63,546 nt of DNA from contig JAMPAQ010000001.1 of NCBI GenBank assembly GCA_023667145.1, positions 823,540 to 887,085 on the forward strand, in the 5' to 3' direction. A program made the translations under genes and the position numbers. Below, in pieces: positions 27,993 through 37,081 of the stretch; position 1 is the first letter of the stretch, and every line of letters starts with the position of its first letter. The notes under the pieces are model-generated. The model was not told the DNA's origin. It did no database searches and saw nothing but the letters and a program-made list of their open reading frames with translations. The stretch comes from Pseudoflavonifractor sp. Its GTDB lineage: Bacteria > Bacteroidota > Bacteroidia > Bacteroidales > Muribaculaceae.

Positions 27993-29102
27993 TCATGCAA
28001 CTTCAACCTCGCGATTAGTCAATTTCTTGAGTTTTCTCCTGATGATGGGCGTAATATCTTTTTGAGCGACAAAATAAGGAATAAACTTGACACACGGCCA
28101 AATCAACGCCGCAGAGATTGTCAGCACGCATATTGACAACAACCATCGAGGGAATGAGCCTTCTCCTCCGTAAACCATACCCAACACAGAGATACAGATT
28201 GTCATAACCAACCAATGTACGCCCAAAATTATTAACGAGAAACGCCCAACATAAGAAATCAATCGCAATCGACTGCCAATCATGCGGCATACAGACAGGA
28301 CACCCAATACGATTATCATCGCATAGATATGTAGCATCAAGGGATTGCCGTAATAATAGAAATCCGCAAAAATCATACCCTCGTCATAACGCAGAGGAAT
28401 ATATACAGCAAACGGCAGAAGTATCAATAAAATCATGACGCACCTGTTCCATACACCACTCTCAATTATACGGCTGCGCCTCAACAGATAGCCGTAACAA
28501 AAGAATGGCAGCGCAAATAGTGCTTGTGACAGGTAAAACGGTAATGCTATACGTTCATAGGCCACAACTAATCCCAATATTGAAAAGCCTGTCAGCGCCA
28601 ATACCCTGTATAAGACAGTAGGAAAGAGACGATATACAACTAAAAACACAACATATATGTCAAATAAAGCAGCAAGAAACCATATCGGGATATTTTCGGG
28701 AGACTCACCTAATAATATTCCAATAAACGGTGTCTCGACCAATGACACTGACAACAATCCCAACTTATAGGCCGACCAATACATCAAATCACCTACAAGA
28801 TAAAAGAACAAGAACGGGACGATAAGTTTATTGATTTTATTCTCAACTGAGACCAAGTAGCCGCCGTAGTCCTTAAAAAACATCCCAGCAAGAACAAAGT
28901 ACATGGGTAACCCCAAAAACTGCGTCAGAAACGCACCGCCAACCAATTCGCATCGACAGTGCATCAGCACAATTACAATTATACTGATACCTTTGGCCAA
29001 ATCGACAAACTCCAGTCGCTTTTCCGATTTATCATTGCGACAATCGTGAGTCTTATCTAAAACCGAAAGACGGGATAATGGGGGGGGGTAATTTATTGAC
29101 AT
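27993..29102 (-). CDS. Acyltransferase 3 family membrane protein, possibly phase-variable
   Basis: A 369-residue polytopic protein (about ten hydrophobic helices) of the acyltransferase-3 family, which O-acylates surface sugars such as O-antigen, capsule or peptidoglycan. The family's N-terminal motif is present as RLEFVDLAKGISIIVIVLMH (about 29-48), with the helix-1 His48. The gene is clearly more A/T-rich than its neighbours, suggesting transfer. Codons 5-8 contain an unbroken run of nine C (tract at 29080-29088). Gain or loss of one base would frameshift the gene, and there is no alternative start before the conserved domain. The substrate is unknown, and no glycan locus is adjacent. Confidence 0.87.
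   Translation of the reverse strand: MSINYPPPLSRLSVLDKTHDCRNDKSEKRLEFVDLAKGISIIVIVLMHCRCELVGGAFLTQFLGLPMYFVLAGMFFKDYGGYLVSVENKINKLIVPFLFFYLVGDLMYWSAYKLGLLSVSLVETPFIGILLGESPENIPIWFLAALFDIYVVFLVVYRLFPTVLYRVLALTGFSILGLVVAYERIALPFYLSQALFALPFFCYGYLLRRSRIIESGVWNRCVMILLILLPFAVYIPLRYDEGMIFADFYYYGNPLMLHIYAMIIVLGVLSVCRMIGSRLRLISYVGRFSLIILGVHWLVMTICISVLGMVYGGEGSFPRWLLSICVLTISAALIWPCVKFIPYFVAQKDITPIIRRKLKKLTNREVEVA
29080..29088 (+). repeat. G9/C9 homopolymer in acyltransferase 5' coding end
   Basis: Nine consecutive G on the plus strand (C on the coding strand), spanning Tyr5-Pro8 of the acyltransferase. It is the only homopolymer of this length that I noticed in the window. Confidence 0.9.
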
Positions 29103-29123
29103 TCACATAATTATATTTTAGAC

Positions 29124-29168
29124 AACAACGCGTATACATCTATTATATAACGATGCATACGCGTTGTT
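29124..29168 (-). terminator. glyA operon terminator
   Basis: A 12-bp stem AACAACGCGTAT/ATACGCGTTGTT (29124-29135 with 29157-29168) with a long A/T-rich loop, 28 bp past the glyA stop and just upstream of the acyltransferase start. The U-tract is modest. Confidence 0.6.
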
Positions 29169-29195
29169 TATTATTAATTATATATGATACTATTA

Positions 29196-30476
29196 TCAGT
29201 AGGCAAACATCGGGTATGAGTCCATCACCTTGTTGACCTTCTCGCGGACTGCCTCTATCGTCTTTCCATCCTCGGGGTTGGACAGGACAGTGTCTATCAT
29301 CTCCACGATGTCACCCATGAGGTTCTCCTTGGCGCCACGGGTGGTGATAGCGGCTGTACCAAGACGTATGCCTGAAGTCTGGAACGGACTGCGGCTGTCA
29401 AACGGCACCATATTCTTATTGGCCGTGATGTCAGCCTCGACAAGCACTTTCTCAGCCACCTTGCCGGTAAGGTCGGGAAACTTGGTGCGGAGGTCTACAA
29501 GCATACAGTGATTGTCGGTACCGCCCGAGATAATCTTGTAACCCTTGTCGACAAGAGCCTGGGCCATCACAGCAGCATTCTTCTTGACCTGCTTCTGATA
29601 CTCGACATAGCCGGGCTGGAGTGCCTCGCCAAAAGCGACAGCCTTGGCGGCAATCACGTGTTCGAGCGGACCGCCCTGAACACCGGGGAACACAGCCGAG
29701 TCAATCAACGATGACATCATGCGTGTAACATCCTTTGGAGTCTTCTTGCCCCATGGATTCTCAAAATCCTTGCCGAGCAGAATCAGACCGCCACGGGGAC
29801 CGCGCAGGGTCTTGTGGGTCGTCGATGTCACAATGTGAGCATACTTGACGGGATTGTCAAGAAGTCCGGCGGCGATAAGTCCGGCGGGATGTGCCATGTC
29901 AATCATCAGCAGTGCCCCGATCTCGTCGGCGAGACGGCGCATACGTGCATAGTCCCACTCACGCGAATAGGCACTCGCGCCACCGATAATCAATTTAGGA
30001 CGCTCACGACGGGCCACTTCCTCCATCTGGTCATAGTCAACGAGACCGGTATCCTCCTTGACATTGTACTCAAGAGCATGGAACATGAGTCCCGAGAAGT
30101 TGACGGGGCTACCGTGAGAGAGGTGACCTCCATGCGCGAGATTGAGTCCGAGGAACTTATCGCCCGGCTGTAGACATGCCATAAACACCGCCATGTTGGC
30201 CTGGGCACCCGAATGGGGCTGCACATTGGCATATTCCGCGCCAAATATCTCCTTAACACGGTCGATGGCCAACTGCTCAGCCTCATCGACCACCTGACAC
30301 CCGCCATAATAGCGGTGACCCGGATATCCCTCGGCATACTTGTTTGTGAGGCATGAGCCCATGGCCTCCATCACCTGATCACTGACAAAGTTTTCCGACG
30401 CGATAAGCTCGATGCCATGCTTCTGACGCTGATGCTCACGCTCGATAATGTCAAAAATCTGCTTGTCTCTTTCCAT
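29196..30476 (-). CDS. glyA: Serine hydroxymethyltransferase
   Basis: A PLP enzyme interconverting serine and glycine and charging tetrahydrofolate with a one-carbon unit. 426 residues, normal length. Signatures: [10 protein letters not shown] (23-32), PLP lysine Lys222 in [14 protein letters not shown], and the cofactor/folate residues around YPGHRYYGG (51-59). It is the last gene of pyrB-pyrI-flavin reductase-glyA, 22 bp after the flavin reductase. This gene order is common in Bacteroidales and links pyrimidine synthesis with one-carbon supply. Confidence 0.98.
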   Translation of the reverse strand: MERDKQIFDIIEREHQRQKHGIELIASENFVSDQVMEAMGSCLTNKYAEGYPGHRYYGGCQVVDEAEQLAIDRVKEIFGAEYANVQPHSGAQANMAVFMACLQPGDKFLGLNLAHGGHLSHGSPVNFSGLMFHALEYNVKEDTGLVDYDQMEEVARRERPKLIIGGASAYSREWDYARMRRLADEIGALLMIDMAHPAGLIAAGLLDNPVKYAHIVTSTTHKTLRGPRGGLILLGKDFENPWGKKTPKDVTRMMSSLIDSAVFPGVQGGPLEHVIAAKAVAFGEALQPGYVEYQKQVKKNAAVMAQALVDKGYKIISGGTDNHCMLVDLRTKFPDLTGKVAEKVLVEADITANKNMVPFDSRSPFQTSGIRLGTAAITTRGAKENLMGDIVEMIDTVLSNPEDGKTIEAVREKVNKVMDSYPMFAY

Positions 30477-30498
30477 CTTTATATTAGTTAATATTGTT

Positions 30499-31065
30499 TC
30501 ATTTCTTCTTCATGACCGACCATCCGAATTTTCCTAATTTCTCACCGAGAGCATAATAGCCCCCATGACTGTAGGCCATCAATCCGGCAGCGGCGAGGTC
30601 AAACGCCCCAGTCTCCGGGTCGATGTAACGGTCATCGGCTATGACATTGAGCACATCGGCTATGAACATATCATGACTGCCGAGCGACACTATCTCCTTG
30701 ACACGGCACTCTATGCTCAACGGCGACTCCTCTATGTACGGGCAAGCGACCTTCTCACCTTTAACAGGCGTAAGGCCGGTCTCGCGCCATTTGTCATAGT
30801 CGGCTCCCGACCTGACCCCGGCCCAGTCAGTCGCCCGGGCCATGGACGATGTGGTCAGGTTGATGGTGAACTCCATCGTCCGGCGTATTATCCCATAGCT
30901 GTGACGCTCGGGACGCACGGAGATATAACACATCGGAGGATTGGTACACAATGTCCCGGTCCATGCCACGGTAAGCATGTTCCACTCCTCGCGTGAGTCT
31001 CCGCAACTCACCAGCACGGCGGGCAGCGGGTAAATCATAGTTCCCGGCTTCCAGTTCTGCTTCAT
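30499..31065 (-). CDS. Flavin reductase family protein (flavoredoxin-like)
   Basis: A 188-residue FMN-binding split-barrel protein. The flavin_reduct domain is seen in [14 protein letters not shown] (9-22), [28 protein letters not shown] and FTINL. Such proteins reduce flavins or act as FMN electron carriers (flavoredoxin). The start ATG 31065 lies 5 bp after the pyrI stop; a TTG at 31074 would overlap pyrI. It is third in the pyrB operon; its link to pyrimidine metabolism is not known. Confidence 0.88.
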   Translation of the reverse strand: MKQNWKPGTMIYPLPAVLVSCGDSREEWNMLTVAWTGTLCTNPPMCYISVRPERHSYGIIRRTMEFTINLTTSSMARATDWAGVRSGADYDKWRETGLTPVKGEKVACPYIEESPLSIECRVKEIVSLGSHDMFIADVLNVIADDRYIDPETGAFDLAAAGLMAYSHGGYYALGEKLGKFGWSVMKKK

Positions 31066-31070
31066 CGCCG

Positions 31071-31532
31071 TCAATCAATCTGAGCCTTGTCACTCGTCAC
31101 CGCATGACCGCAATAGTGGCAACGTATCGTCACATTGTCGCGGTCAATCACCGTGAAACGGGTCTTCATAGGCTCATTGTTGGTGATACACTTGGGATTG
31201 CCACAGCGCACGATGCCCACGATATTGTCGGGCAATGTCACGGGATGCTTCTCCACGACCTCAAAATCACGGATGATATTGACCTTGGCCGACGGGGCTA
31301 TCAACGCTATGCGGTTGAGCACAGCCTCGGGAAACTCAACATCGGCGACCTTGATGATGCCCTTGGTACCAAATTTGCCGCTCTCCAGATTGTTCCCGAT
31401 GGTCACATGCTTGTCGAGGGTCTCTATGCCAAGTATCTTTACGACCTTGAACAATACCGATGACGGTATATGGTCAATCACCGTACCGTTGCGCAACGCG
31501 GCGACGGCAAGTTCTTTTTTTGTCGCTGTCAT
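31071..31532 (-). CDS. pyrI: Aspartate carbamoyltransferase regulatory subunit
   Basis: The regulatory chain of ATCase, binding ATP/CTP (and UTP) allosterically and holding the catalytic trimers together through zinc. 153 residues as usual. The four zinc cysteines are Cys110, Cys115, Cys138 and Cys141 (C-x4-C...C-x2-C). The nucleotide-binding N-domain has GTVIDHIP (16-23). It overlaps the pyrB stop by 4 bp (ATGA), indicating translational coupling for equal production of both subunits. Confidence 0.97.
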   Translation of the reverse strand: MTATKKELAVAALRNGTVIDHIPSSVLFKVVKILGIETLDKHVTIGNNLESGKFGTKGIIKVADVEFPEAVLNRIALIAPSAKVNIIRDFEVVEKHPVTLPDNIVGIVRCGNPKCITNNEPMKTRFTVIDRDNVTIRCHYCGHAVTSDKAQID

Positions 31533-32461
31533 TTTTTCTGCTGTTCTAAAATGTCAATACCAAGAGCCTTGCATATTATGGCCTGCCGGGCATACAGTCC
31601 GTTGCGTGCCTGCTGGAAATAATATGCCTTGGGGTTGTCGTCAACGTCATAGTCAATCTCGTTGACACGCGGCAGCGGGTGCAGTATGCGCAGGTTGTCG
31701 CGTGAATTGTCGAGCATGGAGTTGTGCAACGTGTAGAGGTCCTTGACACGCTCATACTCCATGATGTCGGTGAAACGCTCACGCTGCACGCGGGTCATGT
31801 ATATTATGTCTGACGAGTCAATCACCTCTTGCGAGAAGTCGGTATGCTCCGTATACCGTATGCCATTCTGATCACAGAAATCCTTGTACTCCTGCGGCAT
31901 CTTGAGTTCCTCACATGCCACAAAGCGGAACGTGGGATTGAAATAACGCATCGCCATAAGCAAAGAGTGGACGGTGCGCCCATACTTCAGGTCTCCCACC
32001 AAGGTGATGGTCAGGTTGTCGAGACGTCCCTGGGTCTTGTAGATGGAGTAGAGGTCGAGCATCGTCTGTGACGGATGCTGGTTGGCGCCATCGCCGGCAT
32101 TTATCACCGGCACCTCGGTCACCTCGGTCGCATACCGCGCAGCCCCCTCAAGATGGTGACGCATGATGATGAGATCGACATAGTTGCTCACCATCTTTAT
32201 CGTATCCTTGAGTGTCTCGCCCTTTGACGAGCTGGTGGTACTCGCATCCGAAAATCCGATCACACGGCCTCCGAGACGGTTAACCGCCGTCTCAAAGCTT
32301 AGACGGGTACGGGTCGACGGCTCGAAAAACAGGGTGGCGACCACCCGGCCGTCAAGTATCTTGTGGTCGGGATTCTCCTCAAAGTATCTCGCGACCTCAA
32401 GCAACCCGAGTATCTCCTCCTTGGAAATATCCGAGATAGATACAAGACTATTCTTATTCAT
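31529..32461 (-). CDS. pyrB: Aspartate carbamoyltransferase catalytic subunit
   Basis: Condenses carbamoyl phosphate and aspartate, the first committed step of pyrimidine synthesis. From ATG 32461 the protein has 310 residues, the normal size, with the carbamoyl phosphate loop FEPSTRTR (46-53), SSSKGE (77-82) containing the loop lysine contributed to the neighbouring active site, and HPLPRVNEI near the C-terminus. The open frame extends 41 codons upstream without an ATG, running through a terminator hairpin, so that extension is not part of the protein. It is the first gene of the operon, controlled by the promoter at 32652-32683 and probably by the attenuator at 32508-32541. Confidence 0.97.
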   Translation of the reverse strand: MNKNSLVSISDISKEEILGLLEVARYFEENPDHKILDGRVVATLFFEPSTRTRLSFETAVNRLGGRVIGFSDASTTSSSKGETLKDTIKMVSNYVDLIIMRHHLEGAARYATEVTEVPVINAGDGANQHPSQTMLDLYSIYKTQGRLDNLTITLVGDLKYGRTVHSLLMAMRYFNPTFRFVACEELKMPQEYKDFCDQNGIRYTEHTDFSQEVIDSSDIIYMTRVQRERFTDIMEYERVKDLYTLHNSMLDNSRDNLRILHPLPRVNEIDYDVDDNPKAYYFQQARNGLYARQAIICKALGIDILEQQKK

Positions 32462-32507
32462 TGTATATGATGCGTTAATATCGTTGCCGTACCTTACGTG
32501 TAAATAC

Positions 32508-32541
32508 AAAAAAAGCCTCTCGCGAACCAGTCGCAATAGGC
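32508..32541 (-). promoter_or_regulatory. Intrinsic terminator in pyrB leader (putative attenuator)
   Basis: Minus-strand stem GCCTATTGCGA/TCGCGAGAGGC (32541-32531 with 32525-32515; one mismatch, one wobble) with a 5-nt loop, followed immediately by seven T (32514-32508). It lies 47 nt before the pyrB ATG and about 105 nt after the predicted transcription start. Termination here would prevent pyrBI expression, as in the UTP-sensed pyrBI attenuator of enteric bacteria. Confidence 0.72.
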
Positions 32542-32543
32542 CG

Positions 32544-32642
32544 TTACAAACCGACACGCAACCAATACCGTCCAAGGCGGTCAATCGTGACGGGAGGTAT
32601 CGAGATCTTCCGCAGCGATGTATATGTCGGCTTGCTTTCCAT
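32544..32642 (-). CDS. Possible pyrB leader peptide
   Basis: A 32-codon frame, [12 protein letters not shown]...WLRVGL, starts about 3 nt after the predicted transcription start and stops (TAA, 32546-32544) 2 nt before the attenuator stem. A ribosome finishing this frame would cover the hairpin and allow read-through, the logic of the E. coli pyrL leader. No known homolog and no ribosome-binding site; evidence is positional only. Confidence 0.35.
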   Translation of the reverse strand: MESKPTYTSLRKISIPPVTIDRLGRYWLRVGL

Positions 32643-32651
32643 ATCCGATTG

Positions 32652-32683
32652 CAAAGTTAAGCAATCGGCAGATACTGTGCAAA
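32652..32683 (-). promoter_or_regulatory. pyrB operon promoter
   Basis: Minus strand TTTG (32683-32680), a 20-bp spacer, TAACTTTG (32659-32652), a full consensus match. Predicted initiation about 32645, giving a leader of about 185 nt before pyrB. Confidence 0.75.
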
Positions 32684-32732
32684 CGGATATCGGCATAATT
32701 GACGGCAATCGCTCAATATCCAATATTTTCAT

Positions 32733-32740
32733 TACTTTTG
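32733..32740 (+). promoter_or_regulatory. -7 box for the 220-residue helical protein
   Basis: TACTTTTG fits TAnnTTTG and lies 21 bp upstream of the ATG at 32762; no convincing -33 element. Confidence 0.5.
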
Positions 32741-32761
32741 TGTCACGTAATACCATAGACG

Positions 32762-33424
32762 ATGAACAACCGATACAGGAATCTCGAAGACTCGATAAGC
32801 GCCCTACTCGATGAGGCAGAGGCCGGAAACTATATGACAGCCGTGACAATGGGACAACAGGTGATGACCGAGGCGCTGAGCGCATGGAGCCATTCACACG
32901 GCAACATGGATGACGAACTGACGGCGGCACAGTTGCTGACAGCCGCCGTCAGCGCCTATACGAGCGCCCTCGTGGCCGGAGGCATGGCGTTGCAGGGATT
33001 TGGCATGTTGCTTACTGCGGCAGCCAACATCACCTACCATGAGCAGCCGATTGACAAGACTCTCGATTACCAGGATATAATGATGCAACTGTATCTTGCG
33101 ATGTGGCTGCGACTGGGCGACATCCTCTCCGAGTTGCCCCCGTCACAAGACAAGGGGGTAATCAAACATGTACACGTCATAACGATGTATCTCGGCGCGA
33201 TGCTCATGTATTATACCCATAATGTAGGCCGCAGCGTACCCGACCATGAGCTGTTGCCACTCGCTTACGAGAGCATCGACCAGATTACCGGCTACGTGGG
33301 GCATCTGCCCATAAAGGATATACCCGTAGGCAATACCGTTGTAAACCCATCATCTCCCGAGTTGCTCATGCAAGACCTAATTGCCCGTGCCGATGCCATC
33401 GGGCTGCTTGAGCTTAGCGAGTGA
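32762..33424 (+). CDS. Hypothetical helical protein
   Basis: A 220-residue protein I do not recognise. It appears almost entirely alpha-helical: amphipathic N-terminal helices rich in Ala/Glu (SISALLDEAEAGNYMTAV), a small-residue hydrophobic stretch (about 60-95, Ala/Gly/Leu/Met rich) and a longer middle segment MMQLYLAMWLRLGDIL. No signal peptide and no clear membrane anchor. Short leader behind a -7 box at 32733. It is divergent from pyrB and convergent with mutL, so it stands as its own transcription unit. Normal base composition suggests a resident gene. The function cannot be inferred. Confidence 0.7.
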   Translation: MNNRYRNLEDSISALLDEAEAGNYMTAVTMGQQVMTEALSAWSHSHGNMDDELTAAQLLTAAVSAYTSALVAGGMALQGFGMLLTAAANITYHEQPIDKTLDYQDIMMQLYLAMWLRLGDILSELPPSQDKGVIKHVHVITMYLGAMLMYYTHNVGRSVPDHELLPLAYESIDQITGYVGHLPIKDIPVGNTVVNPSSPELLMQDLIARADAIGLLELSE

Positions 33425-33455
33425 GGGTACACGCGTATGTGGCGTATGTGATTTG

Positions 33456-35342
33456 TCAGGCAAACATCCCCACTATATCGTCAGTGGCAATGATGCTGAC
33501 CACGGTCTTTCCGTCAGGGGTATAGTTGGGAGTCGCGAGTTTGAACAGGTCACTTATTATATGCTCCATCTCGGCTGACGACAGCGCGTCGCCCGATTTT
33601 ATCGCGGCGGCACGCGCCATTGACATCGCCACCTTCTCATACATACTGTCACCCAGATTTCCACCTGTCTCGGTCACTGCCTCTATCATGTCGCCCACCA
33701 CCTCTGACACGTTCGCGTCACCAAGCACTGCCGGCGCTCCGTTGACCGACCACGAGTTGTCGCCAAGATATGATATGTCAAACCCGAGAGCATTGATACC
33801 ATCAACGACTCCTTGCAATATGACACTCTGCGATGCCGGCAGCTGAAGCACCTCGGGAAAAATGACCCGCTGCATCGCAAGCGCTCCCATACGCGCAAGA
33901 TCAAGGTAACGGTCATAGAGTATCCTCACATGGGCACGATGCTGGTCGATGACCATGAGTCCCGACTTGGAGGGAGACAATATAAACCTGTTGCGAAACT
34001 GCATGGGCGATACCGACTGATACTCCGCGTCCACATCAAGCGCCGGGGCATCACCCTCTGTTGACAATGGCTGCATCACCTCATCGGCAGCATCATTCAT
34101 CGCGCTACCGCGTATCTCGCTGTAACTGTCGTCACGATGGCGCTCAAAGTCAGCATACAGCTTCTCCCAATCACGTGCAGCCGATTGCACTGCGTTATGC
34201 CACGATTGCCCACCGGGATTTCCTGTTCCCCCGGTCTGACGGAACGGATTGTAAGTGCTGTCAATCTCCACATCATGGCTTGCGCCCGAGTCGGGATTGA
34301 ACGCGGGTATCTCCAGGACATCCACCGCGTCAAAGTCAATGGCCGGTGAGGCGTTGAACTTCCCGAGCGATTCCTTTATCGCGGCCACAAGTATCTGCCA
34401 TATCGGTTGCTCGTTCTCAAACTTTATCTCATTTTTGGTCGGATGGATGTTGACATCTATTGTCTCGGGATCGACAGTGAAACTAAGGAAGTAACACGGC
34501 TGCTCGTCAGACGGTATGAGCTGTTCGTAACACTGCATCACCGCCTTGTGGAAGTAAGGGTGGCGCATGTTACGTCCGTTGACAAAGAAATACTGTAGGG
34601 CATTCCGCTTGCGGGCGTTCTCAGGCCGTCCGACAAATCCGCTCAACCTCACGAGCGATGTATCGGTCTCGACCGGCACCATCTGTCGGTCGAGCGATTT
34701 GCCAAATAAGTCCACAATACGCTGTTTCAGTGAGCCTTTGAGCAGCTGATGTAGCGTCACGTCATTGTGTATCAGCGTGAGTTCGACATCGGTGTTGACC
34801 AATGCGAGCCGTTCAAACTCCCGCAGGATATTTGACATCTCGACATGATCGCTCTTGAGAAACTTACGCCGCGCCGGGACATTGAAAAACAGATTTTTCA
34901 CCATCATGTTACATCCCGGGGCACAGGCATCAGGCTCCTGGCTCTCCACGACAGAGCCGCTGATGATAATCCGTGTCCCTATCGAGTCGTCACGTCTCAT
35001 AGTGCGCATGTCTATCTGCGATATGGCCGCGATTGAGGCAAGAGCCTCACCACGGAATCCCATGGTGTGGAGCGTGAACAGGTCGGCAGCCTTGCGTATC
35101 TTGGATGTCGAGTGGCGCTCAAACGCGAGACGGGCATCGGTGGGGGACATACCGCTACCGTTGTCGATGACCTGTATCAGCGTGCGCCCGGCATCCTTGA
35201 GTATTATCTTTATCGAAGTCGCACCCGCATCGACCGCATTTTCCACAAGCTCCTTTATCACCGAGGCGGGACGCTGTATCACCTCACCGGCAGCTATCTG
35301 GTTGGCCACCGAGTCAGGCAGCAGTTTTATTACATCGCTCAT
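33456..35342 (-). CDS. mutL: DNA mismatch repair protein MutL
   Basis: Couples MutS mismatch recognition to strand incision. 628 residues. The N-terminal GHKL ATPase shows ELVENAVDAGA (about 30-40), DNGSGM and TMGFRGEALASIAA; the C-terminal dimerisation domain follows a variable linker (about 340-440). The C-terminal motif reads D466-QHRAHVRILYD477. The endonuclease form of MutL has DQHAxxExxxxE, so the first metal-binding Glu is Val472 here and the second is Asp477. It is last in the guaB-PPIase-ostA-mutL series, 44 bp after the OstA-like gene. Confidence 0.96.
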   Translation of the reverse strand: MSDVIKLLPDSVANQIAAGEVIQRPASVIKELVENAVDAGATSIKIILKDAGRTLIQVIDNGSGMSPTDARLAFERHSTSKIRKAADLFTLHTMGFRGEALASIAAISQIDMRTMRRDDSIGTRIIISGSVVESQEPDACAPGCNMMVKNLFFNVPARRKFLKSDHVEMSNILREFERLALVNTDVELTLIHNDVTLHQLLKGSLKQRIVDLFGKSLDRQMVPVETDTSLVRLSGFVGRPENARKRNALQYFFVNGRNMRHPYFHKAVMQCYEQLIPSDEQPCYFLSFTVDPETIDVNIHPTKNEIKFENEQPIWQILVAAIKESLGKFNASPAIDFDAVDVLEIPAFNPDSGASHDVEIDSTYNPFRQTGGTGNPGGQSWHNAVQSAARDWEKLYADFERHRDDSYSEIRGSAMNDAADEVMQPLSTEGDAPALDVDAEYQSVSPMQFRNRFILSPSKSGLMVIDQHRAHVRILYDRYLDLARMGALAMQRVIFPEVLQLPASQSVILQGVVDGINALGFDISYLGDNSWSVNGAPAVLGDANVSEVVGDMIEAVTETGGNLGDSMYEKVAMSMARAAAIKSGDALSSAEMEHIISDLFKLATPNYTPDGKTVVSIIATDDIVGMFA

Positions 35343-35386
35343 TTTTGTCTTTATGGAGAGTTTTTCCTGATATGACTGTTTTTTCC

Positions 35387-37075
35387 CTATCTCTTGGCAC
35401 GGCGGCGCTCACTCGGATCAGGTTCCTGCAACAGCGCCTCCATGTCGGGCGGCACGACAAATATATCATCCTTGTCCTTGGGCCTGACACTCTCGTACCA
35501 CTTAAACTTTGGTTGGTAGAATATGGCACTCTTGGCAAGGAACAGTGGAGTCACAGTACCCGTGACCTCAGGCCAGATGACAGCCTTGTCAATCGAACGG
35601 CCCTTGAAGTCAGCCTTGAGGAAGCTGCTCTCCATGTTGACAATCTTGTTGTAGGTGGAGTCATTTTCCTGTGGTATCATTATCGCTATCACATTACCAT
35701 CGACATCGAGCCTTTTAAGCTCATTACCATCAAAAAATGCTTTCATGACCTTGCCGCTAAGCTGATTGAACAGCTCGCCCTCGACAGCCTCGGCCATAAA
35801 TCCGAAGTCAGGCAGCAAAGCCCAATCGACAGTCGAGTCGTTGAGATGAAGGTTTATCTCATTGCCGAAAATCTGACGCTCACCACTCCATATCACCGGG
35901 TGACGGTACATATACAGGATTGAGTCACGCTCATGAAAGCTCAGAGAGTCGCATATGCCCTGCACGTCAACTCTCCAGAACCTGACCTTGTGATAGACGT
36001 TGGTGACATGGGTAGAGTCGTCCTTGAGCATGAATGCCCGTATCGTATCGCCGTGCATAAAAAGCGTATCGACACGCGAGTATTCCATTGCCAACGCACG
36101 GCCTGTCACAAAAGCACTGTCGGTCAGCTCATTGTAGAAACCATAATCGCCCTTGAGTGTGGTCTTGCGCGTGGTGTCCACAAGCACCATGTCTCCGAAA
36201 GCCTCACCATAGCCGAGGTTGCGGTCATAAAAAAGCGTGTCGCCGGTCAGCGTGTTGCCGTTTGAGGTCTTGACCACCGACCGCTCATAGAGGTCTGACT
36301 GTCCGTCAGTGGTATTATATGTCCCTGATGTGCTGTATATAACGCCATCCTTTCCAATAATCTCAGTGGGACAGACTATCTCGGCTATACGTGTGGCTGT
36401 ACTATACAGCAGCGTGTCAGTGTACATGACGAGAGTATCATTGTCAGACGGACTCGTCAACACCACCCCGGTGCTGAATACGGCATCCTTTGTTGTCGGA
36501 CTGTACTCCCCTTGCAGAGACTCAAGGCGGTTTTGCTTGTCAGTAAGCACACCTCCCACTTCATAATATCCGAGGTCTATCCCCATATCATACTGAAATA
36601 TGTCGGTTTCCAGTTTGACATCGCGGTTTATGAGTCTCACTTTCTTGCCAGGGTCGGCATAGAGTATGGCGAGTTCGGTCGGACCGTCATAGTTGAGTTC
36701 GTCAGCAAACACAAACAATGTATCACCCTGTTCCATCTTCACTGACCCGAATGCTTGCAGTGACCCGATGCGGTCATAGAAATAGGCGCTGTCACACGAC
36801 ATGAACATGTCACCACGCCGGAACAGCACGTTGCCGGTCAGCACCTGATAATCGGGATTACGGCTGTCTAGCGACAAGCGGTCGGCATGTTCAAGAAACA
36901 CCTTGCCGGGCTGATGTCGGTCGACAGTTGGCACTGTGGGACGCAACCTACTGCGCTGCGCGGCCATGTCACCAACAGGCATCGCGACAAGAACGGCTGT
37001 AAGCGCCACTAATGAAAGCATCGTCCACAGCAGTCCCCGACCCGACCGACAGTTTCCGTCACCCTCTCTCTCCAT
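35387..37075 (-). CDS. OstA-like (LptA/LptD N-domain type) envelope protein
   Basis: A 562-residue exported protein with an N-terminal hydrophobic signal/anchor (about 17-38) and tandem OstA-type beta-jellyroll repeats (for example YQVLTGNVLFRRGDMFMSCDS and TLTGDTLFYDRNLGYGEAFG). OstA_2 domain proteins resemble periplasmic LptA and the N-terminal domain of LptD, which bridge lipopolysaccharide to the outer membrane. It lies 6 bp after the SurA-like PPIase gene. The function in LPS transport is inferred from the fold family; no barrel domain is present, so it is not LptD itself. Confidence 0.85.
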   Translation of the reverse strand: MEREGDGNCRSGRGLLWTMLSLVALTAVLVAMPVGDMAAQRSRLRPTVPTVDRHQPGKVFLEHADRLSLDSRNPDYQVLTGNVLFRRGDMFMSCDSAYFYDRIGSLQAFGSVKMEQGDTLFVFADELNYDGPTELAILYADPGKKVRLINRDVKLETDIFQYDMGIDLGYYEVGGVLTDKQNRLESLQGEYSPTTKDAVFSTGVVLTSPSDNDTLVMYTDTLLYSTATRIAEIVCPTEIIGKDGVIYSTSGTYNTTDGQSDLYERSVVKTSNGNTLTGDTLFYDRNLGYGEAFGDMVLVDTTRKTTLKGDYGFYNELTDSAFVTGRALAMEYSRVDTLFMHGDTIRAFMLKDDSTHVTNVYHKVRFWRVDVQGICDSLSFHERDSILYMYRHPVIWSGERQIFGNEINLHLNDSTVDWALLPDFGFMAEAVEGELFNQLSGKVMKAFFDGNELKRLDVDGNVIAIMIPQENDSTYNKIVNMESSFLKADFKGRSIDKAVIWPEVTGTVTPLFLAKSAIFYQPKFKWYESVRPKDKDDIFVVPPDMEALLQEPDPSERRRAKR

Positions 37076-37081
37076 CAGCCG

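Noticed and set aside
32462..32584. 41-codon in-frame N-terminal extension of PyrB
   Set aside because: It has no ATG (it starts at TTG), runs through an intrinsic terminator with T7, and is absent from the normal 310-residue family length.
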